Assembly: GCA_018609935.1 (NCBI GenBank)
Contig: JAHENH010000040.1
Location: 1 to 29,186 of the forward strand
Direction of reading: 5' to 3'
Length of the DNA: 29,186 nucleotides
From: Halobacteriales archaeon
GTDB taxonomy: Archaea > Halobacteriota > Halobacteria > Halorutilales > JAHENH01
The notes below the pieces were generated by a model. The model was not told the origin of the DNA and ran no database searches. It saw only the letters and a list, made by a program, of their open reading frames with translations. Shown piece by piece: positions 1 through 7,584 of the stretch. A program made the position numbers and the translations under genes. Within the stretch, counting starts at the first letter, position 1. Each line of letters starts with the position of its first letter.

Positions 1-1
1 A

Positions 2-481
2 ATAGAAGATATCCTTGTAGATCTTAGAGATATAAATGTTTCAATAGACATAATAGAACAAAAAGGTGAAAAGGTATTATTAAGATTCGAGACACCGAAT
101 CCTCTACCAATAATTGCCGCAAAAAAATCAGGTATTCCGGTAGAAACTCCATTTTATATTAAGAATGGAGAAATAAAATGGAAGATATCAGCACCAAGAA
201 AAAATATTTCTAAACTACGAGAAAAGCTAGATAAATTAGGCTTAAAATCTGAGATAGATAAAATTGTAGAAATACCAGACTCTAAGAAATTATTGACAGA
301 CAGACAGCGTGAAGTTCTTTTAAAAGCTGTAGATCAAGGATACTATGAAACTCCCCGTAAAACTTCATTGTCAAATATATCAGACGAATTAGAAATAGCG
401 AAATCAACTTGTAGCCAAATCTTACATAGAGCAGAAGAAAAAATAGTAAAAAAGTTTATAGAAAGTGAAATGAAAGATTAA
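2..481 (+). CDS. HTH_10 (Bat-type) transcriptional regulator, 5' truncated
   Basis: The frame is open from the left edge of the window to a TAA at 481, so this is the 3' end (about 159 codons) of a gene that starts outside. The last 60 residues (from about position 293) begin LTDRQREVLLKAVDQGYYE and continue with a helix-turn-helix, the hallmark of the HTH_10 domain found at the C terminus of haloarchaeal bacterio-opsin-activator-like regulators. The preceding 95 residues are alpha/beta and do not show a PAS or GAF signature that I can recognise. Family members are usually DNA-binding regulators of metabolic or stress genes, but the target cannot be told from this fragment. An internal TTG at 293 would give only the HTH domain and is an unlikely start. 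Confidence is high for the domain, low for function. Confidence 0.85.
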   Translation: MEDILVDLRDINVSIDIIEQKGEKVLLRFETPNPLPIIAAKKSGIPVETPFYIKNGEIKWKISAPRKNISKLREKLDKLGLKSEIDKIVEIPDSKKLLTDRQREVLLKAVDQGYYETPRKTSLSNISDELEIAKSTCSQILHRAEEKIVKKFIESEMKD

Positions 482-600
482 ATTAAATACTTTATATATA
501 AAAAATAGGTATATATAACTAATTTAGATAATAGGATTATTTATTCTTATATGTTTATAAAAAATATTAAGCAATATACCAATATAGTAATCAATCAAAT

Positions 601-1089
601 ATGCTGTATAAAATTTCGGTTTGGATCCATTTAATAGCTGCAACTATCTGGGTTGGTGGTATGTTATTTCTTGTTTTAGTTTTATTTCCTTTATTAAGAA
701 AATCTAATAAAAAAGATAACCAACAATTAATATATAAGATAGGTAAAAGATTCCGTAGAATTGGATGGATTTCTCTATTTATTCTCTTTATTTCTGGTAT
801 ATCAAATATATATTTTAGTTTTGGATTAAATTTCGGAGAGATATTTATTTCAGAATTTGGTAATATATTACAGTTAAAATTAACTGTATTTTTGTTAATT
901 GTTATAGTAAGTTTTACTCATGACTTCGCTACTGGACCATTAATAAGAAAATCCAAAGGTAAAAAAAGAGAAAAATGGAGAAAAATAACTAGATATCTAG
1001 GTCTGGCTAATTTATTTTTAGGTCTTTTAATTATATTTCTTGGAGTGGTTTTAGTTAGAGGAGGTATTACAATAAACCCGTATATTTAA
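601..1089 (+). CDS. CopD-like four-helix membrane protein
   Basis: A 162-residue integral membrane protein with four predicted helices (about 5-32, 55-75, 95-115, 135-156). Helix 1 carries WIHLIAATIWVGGM, the His-Trp-Gly pattern of the CopD/YcnJ-type domain (PF05425 and relatives), and helix 3 carries a second His in SFTHDFATGP. Such His residues bind copper or haem in family members, so a role in copper or haem handling at the cytoplasmic membrane is possible but not shown. HemJ-type proteins have a similar first helix and are an alternative. The ATG at 601 is preceded by no Shine-Dalgarno. A TATA-like TTTATAAAAAA near 553-563 would place the transcript start just before the ATG, so the mRNA is probably nearly leaderless. 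It stands alone on the plus strand, convergent with the next gene. Confidence 0.75.
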   Translation: MLYKISVWIHLIAATIWVGGMLFLVLVLFPLLRKSNKKDNQQLIYKIGKRFRRIGWISLFILFISGISNIYFSFGLNFGEIFISEFGNILQLKLTVFLLIVIVSFTHDFATGPLIRKSKGKKREKWRKITRYLGLANLFLGLLIIFLGVVLVRGGITINPYI

Positions 1090-1296
1090 TATATTTTCTC
1101 TCGCTGATTTAAGAGGGATAGAACTATATAATCTATTCAGACATTAATCTATAGAGATTTCGTAATAGATATTTTTAAATCTCTTATTTTTACTTTAAAA
1201 TCTATAATGTATATATTTAATTTATTTTATAGATTTTAATAGTATATTATAATATTACATATATATTAAATAAGGGTATTTTTCTATATAAGATAT
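1090..1296. other. AT-rich convergent intergenic spacer
   Basis: About 200 bases lie between two converging genes. The stretch is very AT-rich with several T-runs that could terminate transcription from both sides. I see no gene, RNA or clear inverted repeat in it. Confidence 0.4.
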
Positions 1297-1578
1297 CTAT
1301 AATAGCCATTGTATAAAAAAGGGAAGATTAGAGTTATCTTTACTCCGTTGTTGCTTAATGCCCGGTGTATAATCTGTATCTTTTTTATTTATTTGTCTTT
1401 GTAGGTTTTGGATTCTTTCCTTTTTTCTTTGTAGTTCAAACTCTAGATCCTCATATTTAAATCCTCTATTTAATAAGTTATATACTGTTTTTTCTAAATC
1501 ACCGTCGTATTCTTCCTCTGCAATATTCTCTAGTAGTGATGCCCTATCTTCGGATAATTCAATTGTAATTTCCTGCAT
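1297..1578 (-). CDS. Small RHH-like/coiled-coil protein, hypothetical
   Basis: A 93-residue protein. The N terminus (MQEITIELSEDRASLLENIAEEE) has the beta-strand then helix layout of ribbon-helix-helix proteins. Residues about 43-68 form a charged coiled coil (LEFELQRKKERIQNLQRQI). This two-part plan resembles small haloarchaeal DNA-binding proteins, but the C-terminal end (NLPFFIQWLL) matches nothing I know and may be shortened or altered. The ATG at 1578 lacks a Shine-Dalgarno; AAATTTATTA around 1602-1612 on this strand could be a TATA element. It lies 127 bases downstream of arfC on the same strand and may be transcribed separately. Function is unknown; a small repressor is only a guess. 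Confidence 0.5.
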   Translation of the reverse strand: MQEITIELSEDRASLLENIAEEEYDGDLEKTVYNLLNRGFKYEDLEFELQRKKERIQNLQRQINKKDTDYTPGIKQQRSKDNSNLPFFIQWLL

Positions 1579-1705
1579 AACATAAAATTTAATTGTAAGA
1601 TAATAATAAATTTAGTCAGACACATAGCTAACATAGAAAAAAATAATTTGATAGTTTAACTCTATTAAGCTTATTAATTTAAGTAATGAGAATATTAACC
1701 CTAAA

Positions 1706-2335
1706 TTATTTTTTTATATTCCACTTTAGTAGTACACCTTCACCTAATCTCTGTATAGATTCTAATTTTATATTTATATCTCTTGCTAGTTCGTCTTCTC
1801 CATCAACTAATGTTGGTGAAGATCTTCCACCTATTATTTTTGGAGCTATATATATCATTAATTTATCTATAATATTTTCTGTAAGAAAAGAATAGTTCAA
1901 TTCCCCTCCACCCTCAATCATTAATTTAGAATGATCTGTTTTTTCTAGCCATTCTAAGACTTCATTAAGATTAGTTTTTTCAGTTGAGGTCTCCAAGAGT
2001 ATAGCTTTTTTCTTCAATTCTTTTTTTCTTTTTTTAGGTGCAGACTTCCCTACAGCTATAACTACATCTCCGCTATATTCAAAAAGTTTGGAGGATAAAG
2101 GTGTACGAGCCTTAGAGTCAGCTATTATTCTTGTAGGTGTTTTATCATATTCATACGGTAGAAGAGTTGGATCATCATTCAAAACTGTTTCAATTCCAAC
2201 CATTATAGCATCACTTCTACTTCTTAATTTATCTACTCTCATCCAATCTTCTTCACTTGAAAGGTTTATTTTCTCTCTGGATGGATTTGAAATTTTACCA
2301 TCTATGCTAACAGCTGCATTTATGAATACTTCCAC
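1706..2335 (-). CDS. arfC: 2,5-diamino-6-ribosylaminopyrimidinone 5'-phosphate reductase
   Basis: A 209-residue protein of the RibD C-terminal/DHFR-like fold. It matches the archaeal stand-alone riboflavin reductase, which uses NAD(P)H to reduce the ribosyl side chain of the pyrimidinone intermediate in riboflavin and F420-precursor synthesis, before deamination. Visible hallmarks are the opening strand (VFINAAVSIDGKIS), the nucleotide-binding DAIMVGIETVLNDDPTL segment at about residues 43-59, and the MIEGGGELNYSFL glycine-rich loop near residue 139. The C terminus IIGGRSSPTLVDG is also typical. The length is close to the archaeal norm of 215-225. The start codon is GTG at 2335, and the family N terminus aligns there. 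It is divergent from pcn with only about 50 bases between them, so their promoters must overlap. Confidence 0.9.
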   Translation of the reverse strand: MEVFINAAVSIDGKISNPSREKINLSSEEDWMRVDKLRSRSDAIMVGIETVLNDDPTLLPYEYDKTPTRIIADSKARTPLSSKLFEYSGDVVIAVGKSAPKKRKKELKKKAILLETSTEKTNLNEVLEWLEKTDHSKLMIEGGGELNYSFLTENIIDKLMIYIAPKIIGGRSSPTLVDGEDELARDINIKLESIQRLGEGVLLKWNIKK

Positions 2336-2386
2336 TATCGGAACAATAGTGCGGAAAGACTAATAGTTTGCCCTCCAACAAAAAAC
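2336..2386. promoter_or_regulatory. Divergent arfC/pcn promoter region
   Basis: These 51 bases separate the GTG of arfC and the ATG of pcn. No Shine-Dalgarno is visible before either start, so both messages are probably leaderless or nearly so. The elements must overlap each other and the coding ends; CTAATAGTTTG at about 2360-2370 is the most TATA-like stretch at a fitting distance from pcn, but it is weak. Confidence 0.4.
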
Positions 2387-3115
2387 ATGGAGTCGGAGAT
2401 ACAAGCTGGCGTTCTTAGTTCATCAGTAAATGCCGTAAACGTTTTAGTAGATGAATGTAGAGCTAGAATAAATGAAGATGGAGTAAGTATTAACGCAGTA
2501 GATCCAGCTAATGTAGGAATGGTTGAACTAGATATTCCGGAAGAATCTTTTGAAAAATATACTGCTGAAGAGGAATTAATAGGTCTTAATCTAGATAGGT
2601 TAGAAGAAGTTGTAAAAATGGCGAAAAAAGGAGATACTATAAATCTTAGTCTAGAAAAAGAAACTGGAAAACTTAATATCTCTATGGACGGACTACATTA
2701 TTCACTATCTCTGATAGATCCTAACTCAATAGAAGAGCCAGATGTACCCGATCTTGATCTAGAATATGAAGTAATTCTAGCTGGTCAACAAGTAAAAAGA
2801 GGAATAAAAGCAGCAACTATGGTTAGTGACCATATGGCTTTTGGAATATCGAATTCATTTTATATGAGTGCTGAAGGAGAGACAGACGAAGTTAATCTAG
2901 AACTTAGTGAAGAAGAAGTTATATCTATTGAAGGAGAAGGGGAAGTAAGCTCTATGTTTTCCTTAGACTATCTAGAAGATATGGCGAAAGCGATACCTGG
3001 TGATTCTCAAGTTAGACTGGAAATAGGTGATGACCACCCAATAAGGATCACTTTTGACGTAGAAGGTGGTAGAGGAAAGGTTTCATATCTGTTAGCACCT
3101 AGGATAGAAAATTAA
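2387..3115 (+). CDS. pcn: DNA polymerase sliding clamp (PCNA)
   Basis: A 242-residue homologue of archaeal PCNA, the ring-shaped clamp that tethers polymerases, ligase and FEN1 to DNA. Two similar clamp domains are visible: the N-terminal one with NVLVDECRARINEDGVSINAVDP (about 19-41), and a C-terminal one from about 124, with KRGIKAATMVSDHMAFGI near 137-154. They are joined by an interdomain loop around LSLIDPNSIEEPDVPDL (about 107-123). The C-terminal end SYLLAPRIEN is a canonical PCNA end with the YLLAP strand. The protein is markedly acidic, as in haloarchaeal clamps. The N terminus is a few residues shorter than usual, but there is no better in-frame start upstream of the ATG. priL follows 15 bases later in the same direction, an arrangement seen in Haloarchaea. 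Confidence 0.95.
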   Translation: MESEIQAGVLSSSVNAVNVLVDECRARINEDGVSINAVDPANVGMVELDIPEESFEKYTAEEELIGLNLDRLEEVVKMAKKGDTINLSLEKETGKLNISMDGLHYSLSLIDPNSIEEPDVPDLDLEYEVILAGQQVKRGIKAATMVSDHMAFGISNSFYMSAEGETDEVNLELSEEEVISIEGEGEVSSMFSLDYLEDMAKAIPGDSQVRLEIGDDHPIRITFDVEGGRGKVSYLLAPRIEN

Positions 3116-3130
3116 TAAAGAGAGAAAATT

Positions 3131-4102
3131 ATGGTTGAGATAAGTAGGGAAAAAAAAGAAAAATTAGCTAGATATCCCTTTTTTAAGGATTCAAGAGAAG
3201 TCATAAAGGGAAAGTCAATAAAAGAGCTATTAGAAAATCCAATTATAGAACGGGCTAAAGACAGAATAAAACTATCTGTGAAAGAGGGGAAAACAGGTAA
3301 AATATCAGAGAATCCAAATATAGAGCTACTTTCATATCCTGCTGCTCGTGTATTAGTTAGTACCACAGGTAATAGGAGGTTAATCAGTAAATATGCATGG
3401 GCAGAAGCAAGCACGGGGTATAAGAGACTGAACTATGATATAAAAATGGATAAAATAGACTCTAAGGACATTGAAGACGAGTTTAGTGTTAATATAAAAA
3501 ACCATAAAGACAGCTATAAAATAGAGCTTGCAGGATATCTAAAACTATCCCCTAGTGGGGAAAAATGGAAACTTATCAACAGGGAAATAAAAAATGGATG
3601 GATTCCAATTAATAACGACGAACTTCTAAAACTATCTCAAGAAGGTATAAGACAAAGAGTTATTGAGGGGCTTCCTTTAGATGTTCCATCAGATATAAAA
3701 GAAAAACTCAAAATAGATGATATTCAGGGATTAATAAAAGAAGATGAAATTGAAATAATAGAAGAAGAAAGTTTTCCACCATGTATGAAAGAAATCCTAA
3801 AAGAAATACATAAAGGCCATCCTGAACACCATTCATGGTTTGCATTAACATCTTTTTTAAGTAATATAGGTATGAATGAAGAAGAAATATTGGAAAAATT
3901 TAGTAAAAACCCTGACTTCGATCAGGAAATAGCAAAATATCAGATAGAACATATCCATGGAGATTATACATGTCCGTCTTGTGCGACTATGAAGACACAT
4001 GGAGACTGTAGGAAACCTGACGATCTATGTAATACAATAAAGAATCCTCTAGTTTATTATAGAAAAAAACTAGAACAAAAAAAGGATGGAGACAAAAAAT
4101 AA
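3131..4102 (+). CDS. priL: DNA primase large subunit PriL
   Basis: A 323-residue large subunit of archaeal/eukaryotic-type primase, which binds and regulates the catalytic PriS subunit during RNA primer synthesis. The C-terminal domain carries the Fe-S cysteines: Cys218 in FPPCMK, Cys284 in CPSCATM, Cys293 in HGDC and Cys300 in DDLC. An extra cysteine, Cys281, lies three residues before Cys284, where haloarchaeal relatives usually have proline. PEHHSWFALTSFLSNIGM (about 231-248) and PLVYYRKKL are also typical. The N-terminal all-helical part begins with the family YPF segment. Length is somewhat shorter than most haloarchaeal forms. The ATG at 3131 follows pcn by 15 bases, so the two are probably cotranscribed as a replication unit. 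priS is not in the window. Confidence 0.93.
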   Translation: MVEISREKKEKLARYPFFKDSREVIKGKSIKELLENPIIERAKDRIKLSVKEGKTGKISENPNIELLSYPAARVLVSTTGNRRLISKYAWAEASTGYKRLNYDIKMDKIDSKDIEDEFSVNIKNHKDSYKIELAGYLKLSPSGEKWKLINREIKNGWIPINNDELLKLSQEGIRQRVIEGLPLDVPSDIKEKLKIDDIQGLIKEDEIEIIEEESFPPCMKEILKEIHKGHPEHHSWFALTSFLSNIGMNEEEILEKFSKNPDFDQEIAKYQIEHIHGDYTCPSCATMKTHGDCRKPDDLCNTIKNPLVYYRKKLEQKKDGDKK

Positions 4103-4117
4103 ATTTATTTTCTATTT

Positions 4118-4291
4118 TTATACTTGAACATCAGAAAGATAAAACCCAGATAAAGTTAATAATAAAACTAAAACAACTAAAGAAATTAAAACACCTACCC
4201 CCCCTATAGTGATTGATTCAGAAACAAAAAGACTTAAAACGAATATGATCGCGGGAACTAGAGTGGCTCCAATAGTTATGCGTAAAGACAT
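4118..4291 (-). CDS. 57-residue two-helix membrane protein
   Basis: A short gene with an ATG at 4291 and TAA at 4118. It begins MSLRITIGATLVPAIIFVLS and has a second hydrophobic helix rich in Leu/Val (about residues 29-49), ending GFYLSDVQV. Two membrane helices cover most of the protein. It starts 8 bases after the stop of the RPA-associated gene, on the same strand, so the two are very probably cotranscribed and perhaps translationally coupled. It converges on priL with 15 bases between stops. Codon use matches the neighbours, and the frame is clean and clearly hydrophobic, which supports a real gene. No function is known to me; a membrane partner or anchor for the OB-fold protein is only a possibility. 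Confidence 0.65.
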   Translation of the reverse strand: MSLRITIGATLVPAIIFVLSLFVSESITIGGVGVLISLVVLVLLLTLSGFYLSDVQV

Positions 4292-4299
4292 TTTATTTA

Positions 4300-5283
4300 T
4301 TAAAGTGATTTAACCCCTTCATCAGTTTCATAACACAGACCATCTAAAAGAAGACTTTCTAGAGCATTTCTAGCTTCAGATTCATTAAGCCCATAGGTTT
4401 TAGCTTTTTCAACAACTTCATATCTCCTTAATCCATCTCCTTTAGTTTCAATTACATCTAAGACAAGCTTTTCAGGATCACCCACTTCCGATTTTTGATT
4501 ATTTGAGGATTCATTTTCTTTATCTTTTTGTCGAGTGTCACTTATTTCTATTTTTTTATCTTTATCTTCTATTTCATCTTTAGAGTCAATACCTACACTT
4601 TTAACGATGGTTTCTTTCATTTTTTCTTTCTCCTTATTTTTTATCTCTTCATCATCTATAAAACCCTCATGTTTTCTTTTTTTTAATTCGTCTATATCAA
4701 CATCGAACATCTTAGTTAATATATCTAAAGTTTTCCTACGCATATCCTCAATATATTCAAAATCTAATGAATAATAATCAATGATTTCTCGAAGATCGCC
4801 CAGAGAGTATATATTATTTTTATTAATTTTTTCTCCATTTAATGCTTTCTCTACTTTTTTTATTCTATCTAAAGTAGACTTAATAGCTTCTATATTCCAG
4901 CTGTCTCTATCTATTTCCTCTACAATATTTATAGACTCAGGTCTGATATTTGTTAATTTTTGTCCATCATCTTTTGAATAAATATTTGCTTTTCCAGTTA
5001 CTGATACAAATTCGGGTGGGTCTAAATCGGAAAGAATAGAAGCTATCTTAGATTGATAAATTCCAGCATATACAGAAAAGACTCCGGCCGGGTCAGAAAT
5101 CCTAGCTCTAGTTCCTTTATTCAAGTCTTGTACTTCTGTTAACACCCCCACTATAAACACTCTATTTATTTTAGCGCCCAAGGGAGTAACAACATAATTA
5201 GGAGAAAGATTTCCCTCTCCTTCAAGGAAAAAAGTTGATTCATTGTATTCATTAGATAAAACCCTCCATGCAACTTCTCTCAT
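4300..5283 (-). CDS. RPA-associated protein (COG3390-type OB-fold)
   Basis: A 327-residue protein resembling haloarchaeal RPA-associated proteins. The N-terminal 130 residues hold an OB fold with the family landmarks TPLGAKINRVFIVGVLTEV (about 33-51), RISDPAGVFSVYAGIYQ and NIRPESINIVEE. The middle (about 200-270) is a long, highly charged Lys/Glu-rich linker. The end, from about 268 (DPEKLVLDVIETKGDGLRRYEVVE), looks like a winged helix. In Haloarchaea these proteins are cotranscribed with and bind replication protein A, helping coat single-stranded DNA. Here no rpa gene lies next to it: upstream is a divergent PfpI gene, and downstream a tiny membrane protein. The ATG at 5283 fits the family N terminus (MREVAWRVLSNEYNES). 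Confidence is good for family, fair for role. Confidence 0.82.
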   Translation of the reverse strand: MREVAWRVLSNEYNESTFFLEGEGNLSPNYVVTPLGAKINRVFIVGVLTEVQDLNKGTRARISDPAGVFSVYAGIYQSKIASILSDLDPPEFVSVTGKANIYSKDDGQKLTNIRPESINIVEEIDRDSWNIEAIKSTLDRIKKVEKALNGEKINKNNIYSLGDLREIIDYYSLDFEYIEDMRRKTLDILTKMFDVDIDELKKRKHEGFIDDEEIKNKEKEKMKETIVKSVGIDSKDEIEDKDKKIEISDTRQKDKENESSNNQKSEVGDPEKLVLDVIETKGDGLRRYEVVEKAKTYGLNESEARNALESLLLDGLCYETDEGVKSL

Positions 5284-5417
5284 ACTCTATAAAATTAAAG
5301 GTACTAAGTATATTAAATTATCCTCAATTTCTGATGATATATAAACTCGATATAATTATCTCTAGACAAAAATAGATATTAGGATATTTATTTTTTGAAA
5401 ACTAAAAATAAAATATT
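5284..5417. promoter_or_regulatory. Divergent promoter region, RPA-associated gene/pfpI-like gene
   Basis: The 134 bases between two divergent ATGs are very AT-rich. ATTTATTTTTTGA around 5386-5398 lies 20-32 bases before the plus-strand ATG at 5418, the right distance for a TATA element of a leaderless message. No Shine-Dalgarno is visible for either gene. Confidence 0.4.
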
Positions 5418-5933
5418 ATGAAAGCACTTGTTGTTTCAACAGATGATTTTGAGGATAGTGAATTAATTTATCCATATTATAGATTACAAGAAGAAAATAT
5501 AGGTGTGGATATAGCAAGTCCAGAAATGAAAGATATAGAAGGTAAACATGGATATCAATTCGAATCTGACAAAGAAATAGAAAAAGTAGAAGTAAAAGAT
5601 TATGATTTGTTAGTTATACCAGGAGGGTATTCACCAGAAAATCTAAGAACAGAAAGCCCAGAAACTATTAATATAATTAATGAATTTAACTCATTAGATA
5701 AACCAATAGCATCAATATGTCATGGAATACAGTTATTAATAAGTGCAAAAATATTGGATGGTAAGGAAGCTACAGGGTACTGGCCTCTAGAAATAGATAT
5801 CCAGAATGCTGGAGCTGAATTTATAGATGAAGAAGTTGTTGTAGATGATAATATTATAACCTCTAGATGTCCGAATGATCTACCTTCTTTTATGGATAAA
5901 GTCTTAGAAAAACTAAAAACTGAAATACAATAA
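5418..5933 (+). CDS. DJ-1/PfpI family protein
   Basis: A 171-residue single-domain protein of the DJ-1/PfpI superfamily. The nucleophile elbow ASICHGIQLLISA places the catalytic Cys at 101 and His at 102, and Glu12 in the early DDFEDSEL segment supplies the third residue of the usual Glu-Cys-His site. The PGGYSPENLR loop (about 68-77) is also diagnostic. Archaeal relatives have been described as intracellular proteases, glyoxalase III or protein/nucleotide deglycases that remove methylglyoxal adducts, so a protein-repair or aldehyde-detoxification role in the cytoplasm is likely but the exact activity is not decided by sequence. It is a single gene on the plus strand, converging on the aminotransferase gene with only 14 bases between stops. 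Confidence 0.88.
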   Translation: MKALVVSTDDFEDSELIYPYYRLQEENIGVDIASPEMKDIEGKHGYQFESDKEIEKVEVKDYDLLVIPGGYSPENLRTESPETINIINEFNSLDKPIASICHGIQLLISAKILDGKEATGYWPLEIDIQNAGAEFIDEEVVVDDNIITSRCPNDLPSFMDKVLEKLKTEIQ

Positions 5934-5947
5934 AAATAAAAAATATA

Positions 5948-7081
5948 TTAATTTACAAACCTTTCCAAGCGCTCCATTGCTTTTTTAAGATCGTCCATAT
6001 CAGTTGCATAGGAAAGACGTAGATGTCCTTTTCCTTCATCACCAAATACTCTTCCAGGAACTAATGCTACTTTTTCCTCTTTAAGTAAATCTTCAGCAAA
6101 TGTTTCATCGTTATTCCTAGGGCATTTAGGGAAAAGATAAAAAGCACCCTCAGCTTTAAAACAATCAATACCTACTTTATCTAATCTTGATAAAGTAAAC
6201 CTTCTTCTTTTATCAAATTCTTTTTTCATTCTTTGTACCTCATCCCTACTTTCCAGAGCTTGACAAGCTGCATTCTGTGCTGTAGTAGGAGCAGAAAGCA
6301 TTGTATATTGATGAATACGGTTCATAGCACTGATTATTTCTTTTGGACCTAAAGCATAACCTAAGCGCATTCCAGTCATAGCATATGCTTTCGAGAAACC
6401 GTTTAACACAATAGAACGTTTTTTCATGCCTTTTAATGATGCAATAGAAAAATGTCTTTTTCCATAGGTAAGTTCTGAATAAACTTCATCTGAAACAATA
6501 AATATATCATTTTCTTTAGCAAAATCTGCTACTTCTTTAAGATCTTTTTTTTCCATTATTGCACCGGTAGGATTATTAGGGTAAGACAAAATTAATATAT
6601 CTGCATCTGAAGCACCTGATTCCTCTAGAAGTTTATATGATATTTTAAATTTGTTTTCCTGATTAGTAGAGACTAAGAGGGGATCTCCACCAGCAAATAT
6701 AGTTACAGGAAGATATGAAACATAAGAAGGGCTAACAATAGCTACTTTATCATTTTTTTCTACTAGAGCTCGTATAGCTAAATCCACTCCTTCACTTACT
6801 CCAGTAGTAATTAAAATTTCATCTTCAAAAGAATAACTAAGATCCCACTTTTTTACATATTTGGATATCGCCTCCCTTACTTCTTTTTTACCTCTATTAG
6901 TTGTATATGAAGTATATCCCCTCTCTAAGGAAACAGATGCAGCTTTTCGTGCATCCCAAGGAGGAGGGAAATCAGGCTCTCCAACACCCAAAGATATAAC
7001 ATTATCTAGTTCTTCTGCTATTTCGAAAAATCGTCGAATACCCGATGGAGGTACCTTGTTTACACGCTCAGCTATCTTCAT
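5948..7081 (-). CDS. PLP-dependent class I aminotransferase
   Basis: A 377-residue fold-type I aminotransferase of the aspartate/aromatic aminotransferase group. Landmarks, numbered from the ATG at 7081, are SYPNNPTG with Asn170, SDEVY with Asp198 contacting the pyridine nitrogen, GFSKAYAMTGMRLGY with the PLP-binding Lys231 and the phosphate-binding Arg239, and a C-terminal substrate-binding Arg in LRLSYA. Substrate cannot be fixed: archaeal members act on aspartate, aromatic amino acids or alanine. A TTG one codon earlier is possible, but the ATG at 7081 overlaps the TGA of the upstream Lrp-like gene by one base (TGATG), which points to translational coupling. The Lrp/AsnC neighbour suggests amino-acid-responsive control. 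Confidence 0.9.
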   Translation of the reverse strand: MKIAERVNKVPPSGIRRFFEIAEELDNVISLGVGEPDFPPPWDARKAASVSLERGYTSYTTNRGKKEVREAISKYVKKWDLSYSFEDEILITTGVSEGVDLAIRALVEKNDKVAIVSPSYVSYLPVTIFAGGDPLLVSTNQENKFKISYKLLEESGASDADILILSYPNNPTGAIMEKKDLKEVADFAKENDIFIVSDEVYSELTYGKRHFSIASLKGMKKRSIVLNGFSKAYAMTGMRLGYALGPKEIISAMNRIHQYTMLSAPTTAQNAACQALESRDEVQRMKKEFDKRRRFTLSRLDKVGIDCFKAEGAFYLFPKCPRNNDETFAEDLLKEEKVALVPGRVFGDEGKGHLRLSYATDMDDLKKAMERLERFVN

Positions 7082-7554
7082 CAAGGAGAAATTGACAGCC
7101 TTTCATCTTTACTTTCCTCAAATTCCATACCAGTATCCTTAAAAGTATCCATTACAAAGTGAGTTACAGTTTTTTTCACTTCCTCCATAGGCGCTATTTT
7201 TTGACTTATAAACCTTGAAATTTCCTCCATAGAATCTGCCATTAGTTCAACGCCAAAATCATAGCTCCCACTAACTAGTCTTAGTGAATATACTTCCTCA
7301 AATCTTTTTATTCTCTCTGCAATATCACCGTAATTAGTATCTCTATCTAGTTCCACATCTATCTCAACATATGCTCTTACCTTGCCAAGCTGGGACCAAT
7401 CAACTACAGCACCATATCCTAATAATATATTTTCTTCTTCTAACTCTTCTATTATTTTCTCTATCTCTTCTTCATCTTCTCCCGTCATACTAGCAATATC
7501 TGATAAAGAATATCTAGCATCTTCCGCAAGTAGTTCTGCAACTTTTTGTTTCAT
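7081..7554 (-). CDS. Lrp/AsnC family transcriptional regulator
   Basis: A 157-residue feast/famine regulator. Residues 1-45 form the N-terminal winged HTH (KVAELLAEDARYSLSDIASM, then a recognition helix in EEEIEKIIEELEEE). Residues about 60-140 form the ligand-binding RAM/AsnC domain, with GSYDFGVELMADSMEEISRF near 97-116 as the typical effector-binding loop and strand. The tail is acidic. Such proteins are dimers or octamers that sense amino acids. It is directly followed by an overlapping aminotransferase gene, so it probably controls its own operon and that enzyme. The ATG at 7554 has a TTTAAATTT motif centred about 28 bases upstream (around 7575-7587, partly inside the end of coaD), suggesting its own leaderless promoter besides read-through from coaD. 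Confidence 0.92.
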   Translation of the reverse strand: MKQKVAELLAEDARYSLSDIASMTGEDEEEIEKIIEELEEENILLGYGAVVDWSQLGKVRAYVEIDVELDRDTNYGDIAERIKRFEEVYSLRLVSGSYDFGVELMADSMEEISRFISQKIAPMEEVKKTVTHFVMDTFKDTGMEFEESKDERLSISP

Positions 7555-7584
7555 GAAAACAAAACAGTGGACAGAAATTTAAAT

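Noticed and set aside
1686..2363. Plus-strand frames opposite arfC
   Set aside because: They lie antisense to a clear RibD-type gene, are Ser/Ile/Phe-rich as expected for the complement of Lys/Glu/Asp-rich coding, and show no motif.
3112..3414. 100-codon minus-strand frame inside priL
   Set aside because: It is antisense to the conserved N-terminal half of PriL and has shadow-type composition.
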